Shown piece by piece: positions 7,920 through 16,566 of a stretch of 64,000 bases of DNA (position 1 is the first letter of the stretch; every line of letters starts with the position of its first letter). The stretch is from assembly GCF_010384365.1 (NCBI RefSeq), contig NZ_CP048397.1, forward strand, positions 3,038,001 to 3,102,000. Direction: 5' to 3'. This DNA is from Streptomyces sp. S4.7. Its GTDB lineage: Bacteria > Actinomycetota > Actinomycetes > Streptomycetales > Streptomycetaceae. Made by a program: the position numbers and the translations under genes. Below the pieces are notes generated by a model. That model was not told the DNA's origin. It saw only the letters and a program-made list of their open reading frames with translations, and ran no database searches.

Positions 7920-9905
7920 TCAGACGGACACCGGCACCTTGGGCGCGGTCCCGGACTCCGCGCCCCGGACGCCGTCCCGGCCGAGGTCCTTGCCGCCGCG
8001 CCCGCCCATGCCCTTCAACAGGATGACGAGAGCGGCACTGACCGCCGTACCGGCCAGGATCGCGATCAGGTAGAACACCGGATTGCCGATCAGCGGCAGC
8101 ACGAAGATCCCGCCGTGCGGGGCGCGCAGGGTGCACTCGAACAGCATCGACAGCGCGCCCGTGACCGCGCCGCCCGCCATGGCCGACGGGATGACCCGAA
8201 GCGGGTCGCCCGCGGCGAACGGAATCGCGCCCTCGGTGATGAACGAGCCGCCGAGCACCCACGCGGCCTTGCCGTTCTCGCGCTCGGTGCGGGTGAAGAG
8301 GGCTCCGCGCACCACGGTGGCCAGCGCCATCGCGAGCGGCGGGACCATACCCGCCGCCATCACGGCCGCCATCACCTTCAGGCTGCCCTCGTTGGGGTTG
8401 GCGAGGCCGCCGACCGCGAAGGCGTAGGCGACCTTGTTGAGCGGCCCGCCCAGGTCGAAGCACATCATCAGGCCGAGGACGACGCCGAGGATGATCGCGT
8501 TGGCGCCGGAGAGCCCCGAAAGCCAGTCCGTCAGGGCCTTCTGGAGCTCGGCGATCGGCTTGCCGACCACCAGGAACATCAGGGAACCGACGACGGCGGA
8601 GGAGATCAGCGGGATGACGACGACCGGCATGATGCCGCGCAGCGCGGCCGGCACCTTGATCCGCTGGATGGCCATGACCGTGCCGCCGGCGATCAGACCG
8701 GCGGCCAGACCGCCGAGGAATCCCGCGTTGATGGTGAGCGCGATGGAGCCGCCGACGAAGCCGGGGACCAGACCGGGGCGGTCGGCCATCCCGTACGCGA
8801 TGTAGCCCGCGAGGACCGGCACCAGGAAGCTGAACGCCAGGCCACCGATCTGGAAGAGCAGCGCCGCCCAGCTGGTGGAGTCCGTCCACACGAAGTGTTC
8901 GGCGACGGAGGGCGCCTTGTCGACGGTGTAGCCGCCGATGGCGAAGCCGAGGGCGATGAGGAGTCCACCGGCCGCGACGAACGGGACCATGTAACTGACG
9001 CCGGACATCAGCCACTTGCGGAGTTTGGTGCCGTAGCCCTCGCCGGGGTCGCCGGCCTCGTCGACGGGTGAGCCGGTGGCGGCGGCCGTGGTCTCGCCAC
9101 GGGCGGCCTTGTCGCGGACCTCGGCGATCAGTTCGGCGGGGCGGTTGATGCCCGCCTTGACGCCGGCGTCGACGGTCGGCTTGCCGGCGAAGCGTTCCTT
9201 CTCCCGTACCGGCACGTCGTGCGCGAAGATCACGCCGTCCGCGGCGGCGATGACGGCGGGGTCGATCCGGGTGAACCCGGCGGAGCCCTGCGGTTCGACG
9301 ACGATCTCGACGCCTTCGCTCTGGCCGGCCTGTTCCAGGGCCTCGGCGGCCACATAGGTGTGCGCGATGCCGGTGGGGCAGGAGGTGACGGCGACGACGC
9401 GGAAGACGTCGGGCGCGGGGACCGGTTCCGGTTCGGCCGCCGCCTCCGCCGGGGCGGCGGGTGATGTCTCGCCGCTGATCAGGCTCGCGGTCGCCGCCGG
9501 GTCCGTCGCCGCGCGCAGCGCCGCCGTGAAGTCCGGGTCCATCAGGCGACGGGCCAGGGCGGACAGGATCGTCAGATGTGCGTCGTCGGCGCCCGCCGGG
9601 GCCGCGATCAGGAAGATCAGGTCGGCCGGGCCGTCCGGCGCCCCGAAGTCGATGCCCCCGGCCGGGCGGCCGAAGGCCAGCGTCGGCTCCGTGACGTGCT
9701 CGCTGCGGCAGTGCGGTATGCCGATCCCGCCGTCGAGCCCGGTCGGCATCTGCGCCTCGCGGGCGGCCACATCGGCCAGGAAGCCCTCAAGGTCGGTGAC
9801 ACGGCCCAGAGCCACCATGCGTTCGGCCAGCGAGCGGGCCGCGGCTTCCTTCGTCTCTGCGGCCAGGTCGAGGTCGACCAGGTCCGCGGTGATCATGTCG
9901 CTCAT
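7920..9905 (-). CDS. fruA: PTS fructose transporter, fused EIIABC
   Basis: 661 residues in the order EIIA-EIIB-EIIC. EIIA occupies ~1-145 with the phospho-accepting His65 in GGIGIPHCRSEH. EIIB spans ~165-265 with the phosphocysteine Cys176 in TSCPTGIAHTY. The rest is the membrane channel with about ten hydrophobic segments and the typical GGPLNKVAYAFA and FITEGAIPFAAGDP stretches. It imports fructose and phosphorylates it to fructose-1-phosphate, using phosphate from HPr. It is the last gene of a fruR-fruK-fruA operon, 46 bp after fruK. Confidence 0.96.
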   Translation of the reverse strand: MSDMITADLVDLDLAAETKEAAARSLAERMVALGRVTDLEGFLADVAAREAQMPTGLDGGIGIPHCRSEHVTEPTLAFGRPAGGIDFGAPDGPADLIFLIAAPAGADDAHLTILSALARRLMDPDFTAALRAATDPAATASLISGETSPAAPAEAAAEPEPVPAPDVFRVVAVTSCPTGIAHTYVAAEALEQAGQSEGVEIVVEPQGSAGFTRIDPAVIAAADGVIFAHDVPVREKERFAGKPTVDAGVKAGINRPAELIAEVRDKAARGETTAAATGSPVDEAGDPGEGYGTKLRKWLMSGVSYMVPFVAAGGLLIALGFAIGGYTVDKAPSVAEHFVWTDSTSWAALLFQIGGLAFSFLVPVLAGYIAYGMADRPGLVPGFVGGSIALTINAGFLGGLAAGLIAGGTVMAIQRIKVPAALRGIMPVVVIPLISSAVVGSLMFLVVGKPIAELQKALTDWLSGLSGANAIILGVVLGLMMCFDLGGPLNKVAYAFAVGGLANPNEGSLKVMAAVMAAGMVPPLAMALATVVRGALFTRTERENGKAAWVLGGSFITEGAIPFAAGDPLRVIPSAMAGGAVTGALSMLFECTLRAPHGGIFVLPLIGNPVFYLIAILAGTAVSAALVILLKGMGGRGGKDLGRDGVRGAESGTAPKVPVSV

Positions 9906-9951
9906 CGCGGGCTCCTACGTGGGGAACGGTTCGGGGACGTACGGGGAGAGG

Positions 9952-10905
9952 TCATGAGGCGGGCTCCGAGAGGGGACGGTCCAGGGGGATGTCCGCGGAC
10001 ACGGTGACCGCCCGCGGGTCGAGGTCCGCGGGCGACGGCATGACGCTGCCCGGCAGTTGGACGGCCGCGGCGCCGTGGGCGACGGCCGAGGCCAGCGCGG
10101 CCGGTCCGGTGCCGCCCGCCGCGAGGAAGCCGGCGAGCGAGGCGTCACCGGCGCCGACGTTGCTGCGGACGGCCGCGACGGCGGCCGAGCCGAAGTACGC
10201 GCCCGCGTCGGACACCAGGAGCTGCCCGTCGGCGCCGAGGCTGGCGAGTACGGACCTGGCACCGTACGTACGCAGTTCCTCCGCCGCCTTCAGCGCGTCG
10301 CCGACGGTGGCCAGTGGGCGGCCGACGGCGGTGGCGAGTTCGTCGGCGTTGGGCTTCACGACGTCCGGGCGTTCCTTGAGCGCGGCCAGCAGCGAGGCGC
10401 CGGAGGTGTCGAGCGCGATCCGGGCACCGGCGGCGTGCGCGCGGGCGACCAGTTCGGCGTACCACCGGGGGCCGAGCCCGCGCGGCAGGCTGCCGCAGCA
10501 GGCGATCCAGTCGCCTTGGGCTCCCACGGCGTGGTCGCCGAGGGCGGACAGCAGGGACTCCGACTCGGCGGGGGTCAGTTCGGGGCCGGGCGCGTTGATC
10601 TTCGTCAGTGTGCCGTCGGGTTCCGCGAGGGCGATGTTGGAGCGGGTCGCGCCGGCGATCGGTACGGGGGCGACGTCGATGCCCTGCTCGGCGAGGAGTT
10701 GGGCGACGAGCGCGCCGGGCGCGCCGCCGAGGGGCAGCACGGCGACGGTACGGTGCCCGGCCGCGGCGACCGCCCGTGACACGTTGACGCCCTTGCCGCC
10801 GGGGTCCATCCGCTCGACGGTCGCGCGCAGGACCGCGCCGCGGTCGAGGGCGGGAATCTCGTACGTACGGTCGAGGCTCGGGTTCGGGGTGACGCTGAGT
10901 ATCAC
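9952..10905 (-). CDS. fruK: 1-phosphofructokinase
   Basis: 317 residues of the PfkB/ribokinase family. The N-terminal TVTPNPSLDRTYE-type start is seen as LSVTPNPSLDRTYE, followed by GGKGVNVSRA (sugar-phosphate binding) and VGAGDASLAG near the C-terminus with the catalytic Asp in the anion hole. It converts the fructose-1-phosphate made by FruA into fructose-1,6-bisphosphate. The GTG at 10905 is chosen over an upstream start at 10953 because AAGGGG precedes it by 6 bases and the protein then begins exactly at the family N-terminus. It lies between fruR (51-bp gap) and fruA. Confidence 0.95.
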   Translation of the reverse strand: MILSVTPNPSLDRTYEIPALDRGAVLRATVERMDPGGKGVNVSRAVAAAGHRTVAVLPLGGAPGALVAQLLAEQGIDVAPVPIAGATRSNIALAEPDGTLTKINAPGPELTPAESESLLSALGDHAVGAQGDWIACCGSLPRGLGPRWYAELVARAHAAGARIALDTSGASLLAALKERPDVVKPNADELATAVGRPLATVGDALKAAEELRTYGARSVLASLGADGQLLVSDAGAYFGSAAVAAVRSNVGAGDASLAGFLAAGGTGPAALASAVAHGAAAVQLPGSVMPSPADLDPRAVTVSADIPLDRPLSEPAS

Positions 10906-10956
10906 GCGGGGCCCCTTCGGGTGGTGGCGGGCCGGGCGGGACTTCCGAGACACGGC

Positions 10957-11718
10957 CTAGACACCGAGCACCTCGGTGCCGGCCGTCTCGATCGCCGCGC
11001 GGGCGGCGGGGGCGAGTGCGGTGTCGGTGATCAGCAGGTCGACATCGGCGAGGGCGCCGAAGCGGGCGAAGTGCTCCTGTGCGTGTTTGGCGGAGTCCGC
11101 GAGCAGCACGACGCGGCGGGCCGCGGCGACCAGTGCGCGTTTGACGGCTGCCTCGGCGAGGTCGGGGGTGGTGAGGCCGCCGTCCGGGCAGAAGCCGTTG
11201 GTGCCGAGGAACACGACGTCGGCCCGGATCTCGCCGTACGCGCGCAGCGCCCACGCGTCGACGGCGGCGCGCGTACGGTGCCGGACCCGGCCGCCGACGA
11301 GGTGCAGGTCGATGCCGGGGTGGTCGGCGAGGCGCGCGGCGACGGGCAGCGCGTGGGTGACGACGGTGAGTCCGCTCTCCAGCGGGAGCGCGGCGGCGAG
11401 CCGTGCGACGGTCGAGCCCGCGTCGAGGATCACGCTGCCGGTCCGGGGCAGTTCGGCGAGCGCGGCGTGCGCGATGCGGTCCTTCTCGTCCGCGGCGGTG
11501 GACTCGCGCTCGGCGAGGTCGGGCTCGAAGTCGAGGCGGCCGGCGGGGATGGCGCCGCCGTGCACCCTGCGGACGAGGCCGGCGCGGTCGAGGGCCTTGA
11601 GGTCGCGCCGTACGGTCTCGGCGGTGACCTGGAACTCCTCGGCGAGCGACAGCACGTCGACGCGGCCTCCCTCACGGGCGAGGCGCAGGATCTCTTGCTG
11701 CCGCTCCGGTGCGTACAT
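10957..11718 (-). CDS. fruR: DeoR/GlpR-type repressor of the fructose operon
   Basis: 253 residues. Residues 1-57 form the DeoR helix-turn-helix (ERQQEILRLAREGG ... TAETVRRDLKALDRAGLVRRVHGGA). The rest is the DeoR sensor domain, with the sugar-phosphate pocket motifs ILDAGSTV and FLGTNGF and a D-x-A-x-K-like segment (DLAEAAVKRALVAAARRVVLLADSAK). Given its place at the head of the fruK-fruA operon it should repress these genes until fructose-1-phosphate appears. The assignment as the fructose regulator is inference from position, well supported by the same arrangement in other Streptomyces. Confidence 0.9.
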   Translation of the reverse strand: MYAPERQQEILRLAREGGRVDVLSLAEEFQVTAETVRRDLKALDRAGLVRRVHGGAIPAGRLDFEPDLAERESTAADEKDRIAHAALAELPRTGSVILDAGSTVARLAAALPLESGLTVVTHALPVAARLADHPGIDLHLVGGRVRHRTRAAVDAWALRAYGEIRADVVFLGTNGFCPDGGLTTPDLAEAAVKRALVAAARRVVLLADSAKHAQEHFARFGALADVDLLITDTALAPAARAAIETAGTEVLGV

Positions 11719-11763
11719 GTGGGTTTATGTCCGTTCGATGTCCGAGTCTGTGGTTTCGGGGTC

Positions 11764-11792
11764 ACGTTACGGTGGGGTTCCCTGGAAGTAAA
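11764..11792 (-). promoter_or_regulatory. Putative fruRKA promoter
   Basis: Read on the minus strand: TTTACT, 17 bases, TAACGT, ending 46 bp before the fruR start. The -10 has the TANNNT pattern. The 9-mer ACATGTGGG occurs twice nearby, at about 11716-11724 over the start codon and at about 11794-11802 just upstream of the -35, and could be the two operator half-sites for FruR. Predicted by eye only. Confidence 0.45.
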
Positions 11793-11880
11793 CACATGTG
11801 GGCGTGTGGTCGCGTGACGGGACGCGGTGTCCAAGTTTCGGTTGTCGGGTGCCGGTCGGGGTGCGGGGCCTTTGGAGGGG

Positions 11881-12168
11881 CATGTCCGGACGGCGTGATT
11901 TACGGCGCGTGCCCCGTTCGTTGGACCCGCTGACCCATCGTGTCCACGCGCCACAAATCAGCCTGAGTGTCCGGACACACCCCTCCTGCGACCCCGCCCC
12001 CTCCTGCCGCCACGTGGCGCTGTTCACACCCCACCGGCCCGCGGGATGGAAGGGGGACGCTCAGGGGTCGGGTCCGGACACTCGGGCTGATTTGTGGCGC
12101 GTGAGAATGCCGGTCCCCCTGAGACCAATGAGCCTTGCACGCGCCGTAAATCACGCCGTCCGGGCATG
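11881..12168. repeat. Nested palindromic intergenic element (four alternating copies of a GATTTRYGGCGCGTG unit)
   Basis: The outer arms 11881-11912 and 12137-12168 are inverted copies of each other (31/32 bases). The inner arms 11945-11978 and 12070-12103 are also inverted copies (32/34). The outer and inner arms share the core GATTTACGGCGCGTG versus GATTTGTGGCGCGTG, so each half of the element can also fold on itself. No credible gene lies inside. The whole 11719-12256 gap between fruR and the DHA2 pump otherwise holds only the fru promoter and a short dispersed repeat at 12209-12227. Confidence 0.85.
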
Positions 12169-12208
12169 ACCCCGCAGCGGCACCCGGCCACCACCGCGAC
12201 CACCCCGA

Positions 12209-12227
12209 GCCCGGCCGGCGATTGAGG
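12209..12227 (+). repeat. Dispersed repeat, GTCCGGCGATTGAGGACA family (single copy)
   Basis: GCCCGGCCGGCGATTGAGG lies 30 bp after the end of the DHA2 pump gene. Related copies occur at 25359-25446, 45727-45775 and 58308-58386 in this window, always between genes. Confidence 0.65.
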
Positions 12228-12256
12228 CCAGAACGGCCCGCACGGCGCGGACCCGG

Positions 12257-13768
12257 TCAGGCCGCCGGCACCCGCGCCGCCGCCACCTTCCGCTTCGGCA
12301 GCGCGAACATCAGCAGGAAGATCCCCGCCAGCACCGCCACCACCCACCACAGCGCGTTCTGGAACCCGGCCTCGAACGCCGACGCCACCTCCGTGGGCGT
12401 CGTCGCCCGGTGGTCGTCGACCACCCCGAAGAAGACCACCGACACCAGCCCGAGACCCAGCGCGTTGCCCATCTGCTGCACCGTGTTGATCAGCCCGGAC
12501 GCCGAGCCCGAGTGCTCGCGCGGTACGTCCGACAGCACCGCGTCCGTCAGCGGCGCCACGATCAGGCCCATCCCCAGGCCCATGACCACCAGCGGCGGCA
12601 CCATGTGCCAGGAGCTGATGTCCGCCCCGTAACGCCCGGCCTCCCAGAGGTAGAGCAGGACGCCCGCCGCCATCGTCAGCGCACCGGTCTGCAGGACCTT
12701 GCGGCCGAACCGCGGCACCAGCTTCTGTACGGAGAGCGCCGCGGCCGTGGAGACCGCGAGCGAGAACGGCAGACCGGTCAGACCCGCGTGCAGCGGGCTC
12801 CAGCCGAGGCCGATCTGCATGTAGAGCGTCCAGACCAGGAAGAAGATGCCCAGGCCGACGCCGAAGGTGAGCTGTACGGCGATGCCCGCGGCGAAGCTCT
12901 TGACCTTGAACAGGGACAGCTCCACCAGCGGCGACCCGTCCTTGCGGGTCTTCACCTTCTCGTACGCCACGAACGCCGCGAACACCAGCACGCTGCCCGC
13001 CGTGCACAGGTGCCCCCAGAGCGGCCAGCCCAGCTCGCGGCCCCTGGTGAGCGGGTAGATCAGCATCAGCAGCGCCCCGGTCACCAGGACGACGCCGACC
13101 ACGTCGAGCCGCAGGGCCCTCGGCGCCCTGGACTCGGTGATGAACTTGCGGCCGAGGATCACCCCGGCGACACCGACGGGCAGGTTGATCAGGAAGATCG
13201 GGCGCCATTCGAGCCCGAAGAGGTTCCACTGGGTGAGCAGCGCGCCGAGCAGCGGCCCCGATACGGCGCCGAGGCCGACGATCGCGCCGAACATGCCGAA
13301 GACCTTGCCGCGTTCGTGCGCCGGGAAGGTGACGTGGATGATCGCGAGCACCTGGGGCACCATCAGCGCGGCCATCGCGCCCTGGAGGAGCCGGGAGGCG
13401 ACGAGCATCTCGGGGTTCACCGCGAAGCCGCAGAGCGCGGAGGCGAGGGTGAAGCCGGTGATTCCGAGGAGGAAGAGCCGCTTGCGGCCGTAGATGTCGC
13501 CGAGTCTGCCGCCAGTGATCAGTCCGGCGGCGAAGGCCAGGGCGTATCCGGCGGTGATCCACTGGATGGCGCCGAAGGTCGCCGACAGGTCCCGCTCGAT
13601 GCTGGGAATGGCGATGTTGACGATGGTGACGTCGACCAGGTCCATGAAGGCAGCGGTCATGACCACGGCCAGCGCGAGCCAGCGCCGGCGGTCGCCGGGT
13701 GCTGAGGTCGTGACGGGGCCGGGGGTGGTGTCCGGTACGGCGACCGGTGCTGTGACTGGAGAACTCAT
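12257..13768 (-). CDS. MFS efflux pump, DHA2 (EmrB/QacA) type
   Basis: 503 residues with about 14 hydrophobic segments. TM1 carries the DHA2 motif AAFMDLVDVTIVNIAIPSI, loop 2-3 has GGRLGDIYGRKRLFL (motif A), and TM5 carries GAVSGPLLGALL (antiporter motif C). It exports drugs or metabolites in exchange for protons. It is divergent from a WYL-domain regulator with only 62 bp between the starts, so the two very likely share a control region and the regulator probably controls the pump. The substrate cannot be told. Confidence 0.9.
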   Translation of the reverse strand: MSSPVTAPVAVPDTTPGPVTTSAPGDRRRWLALAVVMTAAFMDLVDVTIVNIAIPSIERDLSATFGAIQWITAGYALAFAAGLITGGRLGDIYGRKRLFLLGITGFTLASALCGFAVNPEMLVASRLLQGAMAALMVPQVLAIIHVTFPAHERGKVFGMFGAIVGLGAVSGPLLGALLTQWNLFGLEWRPIFLINLPVGVAGVILGRKFITESRAPRALRLDVVGVVLVTGALLMLIYPLTRGRELGWPLWGHLCTAGSVLVFAAFVAYEKVKTRKDGSPLVELSLFKVKSFAAGIAVQLTFGVGLGIFFLVWTLYMQIGLGWSPLHAGLTGLPFSLAVSTAAALSVQKLVPRFGRKVLQTGALTMAAGVLLYLWEAGRYGADISSWHMVPPLVVMGLGMGLIVAPLTDAVLSDVPREHSGSASGLINTVQQMGNALGLGLVSVVFFGVVDDHRATTPTEVASAFEAGFQNALWWVVAVLAGIFLLMFALPKRKVAAARVPAA

Positions 13769-13830
13769 GGGAGAAAGCTATGCAGCATGTAGGCCAGTTC
13801 ATGTCCTAGACGGCTGGCACCCTGGAGCGC

Positions 13831-14814
13831 ATGACGGACACTCCGGCACGACTCCTGAATCTGCTGTCGCTTCTCCAGACGCCGCGCGAGTGGCCGGGCA
13901 GCGAGCTGGCGACGCGTCTCGACGTCAGCCCGCGCACGATCCGCCGCGACATCGACCGGCTGCGCGATCTCGGCTATCCGGTCGAGGCCAGCAGGGGCGC
14001 GGTCGGTGGGTACCGGCTGGTGGCGGGTGCGGCCATGCCGCCGCTGCTGCTGGACGACGAGGAGGCCGTGGCCATCGCGGTGGGGCTGCGGGCCGGGGCG
14101 GGGCATGCCATCGAGGGCGTCGAGGAGGCGTCCGTACGTGCGTTGGCGAAGCTGGAGCAGGTGCTGCCCTCGCGGCTGCGGCGCCGGGTCTCCACCCTCC
14201 AGGCCGCGACGGTGCCGCTGCTGATTCATGGCGACGCGGCGAGTGTCGACCCGCGGACGCTGACGGTCATCGCCTCCGCGATCACCGGTACGGAGCGGCT
14301 GCGGTTCAACTACCGGGCGGGCGACGGCGCGCGGACCAAGCGGCAGGTCGAGCCGTACCGGCTGGTGTCGACGGCGCGGCGCTGGTATCTCGTCGCGTAC
14401 GACCTGGCGCGGGAGGACTGGCGTACGTTCCGGGTCGACCGGGTCGGCGACCCGTTCCCCACCGGGGCACGCTTCACACCGCGTGAGCTGCCGACGGGTG
14501 ACGCGGCGGAGTTCCTGACCAGCTCGATGCGGGGCGCGCAGCAGCCGTGGGAGGTGGATGTGAGCTTCGACGCGCCCGCGGAGCACGTGGCGTCACGGCT
14601 CCCGGCCTCGTTCGGCGTGCCGGAGCCGACCGGTCCCGGCAGTTGCCGGCTACGGACCGAGGCGGGCGATTCACTGGAGTGGCTGGCGCTTCGACTGGCG
14701 CTGGTGGACTGCGAGTTCACGGTCCACCGGCCCGCGCGGCTGGTCGAGCACATCGGTGAGCTGGGTGGCCGGCTGACGCGTGCGGCCGGCGGGGACGCGG
14801 TGGGCGAGGTGTGA
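13831..14814 (+). CDS. HTH-WYL transcriptional regulator
   Basis: 327 residues. An HTH_11-type domain (LLNLLSLLQTPREWPGSELATRLDVSPRTIRRDIDRLRDLG, residues ~8-50) is followed by a WYL ligand-binding domain (~135-225) with ARRWYLVAYDLAREDWRTFRVDRV, and a WCX-type C-terminal extension. Such regulators respond to small molecules or nucleic acids; here the likely target is the divergent DHA2 pump. In the 62-bp shared region, CATGTAGG and CATGTCCT occur as near-direct repeats and could be operator half-sites. Confidence 0.88.
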   Translation: MTDTPARLLNLLSLLQTPREWPGSELATRLDVSPRTIRRDIDRLRDLGYPVEASRGAVGGYRLVAGAAMPPLLLDDEEAVAIAVGLRAGAGHAIEGVEEASVRALAKLEQVLPSRLRRRVSTLQAATVPLLIHGDAASVDPRTLTVIASAITGTERLRFNYRAGDGARTKRQVEPYRLVSTARRWYLVAYDLAREDWRTFRVDRVGDPFPTGARFTPRELPTGDAAEFLTSSMRGAQQPWEVDVSFDAPAEHVASRLPASFGVPEPTGPGSCRLRTEAGDSLEWLALRLALVDCEFTVHRPARLVEHIGELGGRLTRAAGGDAVGEV

Positions 14815-14822
14815 GTACGCGA

Positions 14823-14858
14823 GGAGTCCCGGCACCGGGGGGTGGATACCGGGACTCC
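14823..14858. terminator. Bidirectional terminator between the WYL gene and hrdD
   Basis: GGAGTCCCGG, 16 bases, CCGGGACTCC: a perfect 10-bp stem in the 65-bp gap between two convergent genes. Confidence 0.75.
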
Positions 14859-14879
14859 GCTCAAAGGGCACGCCCTGGA

Positions 14880-15875
14880 TCACGCCGCGGCGTCGAAGCC
14901 CACGTCGTGCGCCATCTTCTTGAGTTCGAGAAGTGCGTGCTTCTCGATCTGCCTGATCCGCTCCCGGGTCAGGCCGTGCTGCTTGCCCACCTCGGTGAGC
15001 GTCCGCTCCCGGCCGTCCTCGATGCCGTAACGCATCTTGATGATGGAGGCCGTGCGGTGGTCGAGCCTGCCGATCAGGTCTTCCAGCTCCTCGCTGCGCA
15101 GCAGCGTGAGGACGGACTGCTCGGGCGAGATCGCCGAGGTGTCCTCCAGCAGATCGCCGAACTGGGTGTCCCCGTCGTCGTCCACCGACATGTTCAGACT
15201 GACCGGGTCACGGGCCCAGTCCAGGACGTCGGTGACACGCGCGGCGTTGGAGCCGAGCTCGGCGGCGACCTCGGAGGGCTCCGGGTCGCGCCCGTGCTCA
15301 CGGTTGAACTCGCGCTGCACCCTGCGGATACGGCCGAGCTCCTCCACGAGGTGGACGGGCAGCCTGATCGTGCGTGACTGGTCCGCGATGGACCGGGTGA
15401 TGGCCTGGCGGATCCACCAGGTCGCGTAGGTGGAGAACTTGAATCCCTTGGCGTAGTCGAACTTCTCGACCGCGCGCACCAGGCCGGCGTTGCCTTCCTG
15501 GATGAGGTCGAGCAGGGGCAGTCCACTGCGCGGGTAGCGCCGGGCCACGGCGACGACGAGACGGAGATTCGAGCGTATGAAGACGTCCTTCGCGCGCTCA
15601 CCGGCGGCGACGAGGGCTTCCAGCTCCTCGTGCTGGGCACCGGCGCCCTCGCTCTCCACCGATCCGTCGAGGATCTGCTGTGCGTACACACCCGCTTCGA
15701 TGGTCTGGGACAGCTCGACTTCCTTGGCGGCGTCGAGCAGCGGCGTACGCGCGATCTCGTCGAGGTACATGCCGACCAGGTCGCGGTCGGCGATCTCCCC
15801 GCCTACGGCGCGAACACTGCTTGCCGCTTTCGAACCGCCGGTGGCGGTGCGACGGGCGACGGCACGGGTTGCCAT
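14880..15875 (-). CDS. hrdD: RNA polymerase sigma factor HrdD (sigma-70 group 2)
   Basis: 331 residues. It begins MATRAVARRTATGG and contains region 1.2 (DLVGMYLDEIARTPLLDAAKE), region 2 (NLRLVVAVARRYPRSGLPLLDLIQEGN, then KFSTYATWWIRQAITRSI), region 3, and region 4.2 (TLTEVGKQHGLTRERIRQIEKHALLELKK). The length and N-terminus match HrdD, a non-essential relative of the principal sigma factor HrdB. The fruRKA-hrdD neighbourhood matches my memory of S. coelicolor. The frame extends upstream to 15974 but the ATG at 15875 fits the family start. Promoters it serves are not well known. A sigma-R-type promoter lies upstream (separate entry). Confidence 0.88.
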   Translation of the reverse strand: MATRAVARRTATGGSKAASSVRAVGGEIADRDLVGMYLDEIARTPLLDAAKEVELSQTIEAGVYAQQILDGSVESEGAGAQHEELEALVAAGERAKDVFIRSNLRLVVAVARRYPRSGLPLLDLIQEGNAGLVRAVEKFDYAKGFKFSTYATWWIRQAITRSIADQSRTIRLPVHLVEELGRIRRVQREFNREHGRDPEPSEVAAELGSNAARVTDVLDWARDPVSLNMSVDDDGDTQFGDLLEDTSAISPEQSVLTLLRSEELEDLIGRLDHRTASIIKMRYGIEDGRERTLTEVGKQHGLTRERIRQIEKHALLELKKMAHDVGFDAAA

Positions 15876-15936
15876 GCGAGCTCCCTTACTGAGTCGGTCG
15901 CGACACCCTCTCGGGTGCCCTGCATCCGTTGGAAAC

Positions 15937-15963
15937 AACGACTGGAATCCGGACAGAATTCCC
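15937..15963 (-). promoter_or_regulatory. Sigma-R-type promoter of hrdD
   Basis: On the minus strand: GGGAAT, exactly 18 bases, GTT (followed by GTT again). This is the consensus of the thiol-stress sigma factor SigR (GGGAAT-N18-GTT). It ends about 62 bp upstream of the hrdD start. hrdD is a reported SigR target in S. coelicolor, so the position and match support disulphide-stress control here. Confidence 0.82.
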
Positions 15964-16023
15964 AAGGCGTGCACTCATTTTTGTGATCATGCAGTACCCT
16001 GTCCCGCCACCGAGGAGGGACGC

Positions 16024-16566
16024 ATGGTGCCGAGCTGGACGGAAGTGCAGGTCAGAAGCGGAACCGAGGACGATCTGACGGCGCTCACGGAGATTTACAA
16101 CCACTACGTCCGCGAGACGCCGATCACCTTCGACACCGCCACCTTCACTCCCGAGCAACGCCGCCCGTGGCTGCGCTCCTACCCCGAAGACGGCCCACAC
16201 CGCCTCAGGGTTGCTCAGGACGTCCCTTCCGGGCGCGTGCTCGGTTACGCGACCAGCAGCCCCCTCCGGCCGAAGGCGGCGTACTCCACCTCTGTGGAGG
16301 TCACGGTGTACTGCGCGGCCGAGGCGGCGGGCCGGGGAGTCGGCACGCTTCTCTACGAGGCGCTGTTCAAGGCCCTGGAGGGCGAGGACGTGCACCGTGC
16401 GTACGCGGGCATCGTGCAGGGGGTGTCCGACGCCGAAGGCAGGAGGACGAGCGCGTCGGAGCGGCTGCACGAGCGTTTCGGCTTCCGGCGCATCGGTACG
16501 TACGGCGAGGTCGGCCGCAAGTTCGGCAGGTACTGGGATGTCGCCTGGTACGAGAAGAGGCTCTAG
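16024..16566 (+). CDS. GNAT N-acetyltransferase, phosphinothricin acetyltransferase-like
   Basis: 180 residues. VRSGTEDDLTALTEIYNHYVRETPITFD near the N-terminus is typical of the Pat/Bar/YncA group, and the acetyl-CoA loop is seen as AAGRGVGTLLYEALF (~residues 101-115). These enzymes acetylate the amino group of phosphinothricin, methionine sulfone or related amino acids; the native substrate here is unknown. ATG 16024 follows GGAGG by 6 bases. The gene is divergent from hrdD and its stop overlaps the stop of the convergent GH3 gene (CTAG). Confidence 0.85.
   Translation: MVPSWTEVQVRSGTEDDLTALTEIYNHYVRETPITFDTATFTPEQRRPWLRSYPEDGPHRLRVAQDVPSGRVLGYATSSPLRPKAAYSTSVEVTVYCAAEAAGRGVGTLLYEALFKALEGEDVHRAYAGIVQGVSDAEGRRTSASERLHERFGFRRIGTYGEVGRKFGRYWDVAWYEKRL

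Noticed and set aside
11767-12154. Small open frames over the nested palindrome (such as a ~84-codon one on the minus strand)
   Set aside because: Their sequence is just the palindrome translated; no ribosome sites, no conserved fold visible. Kept as a repeat.
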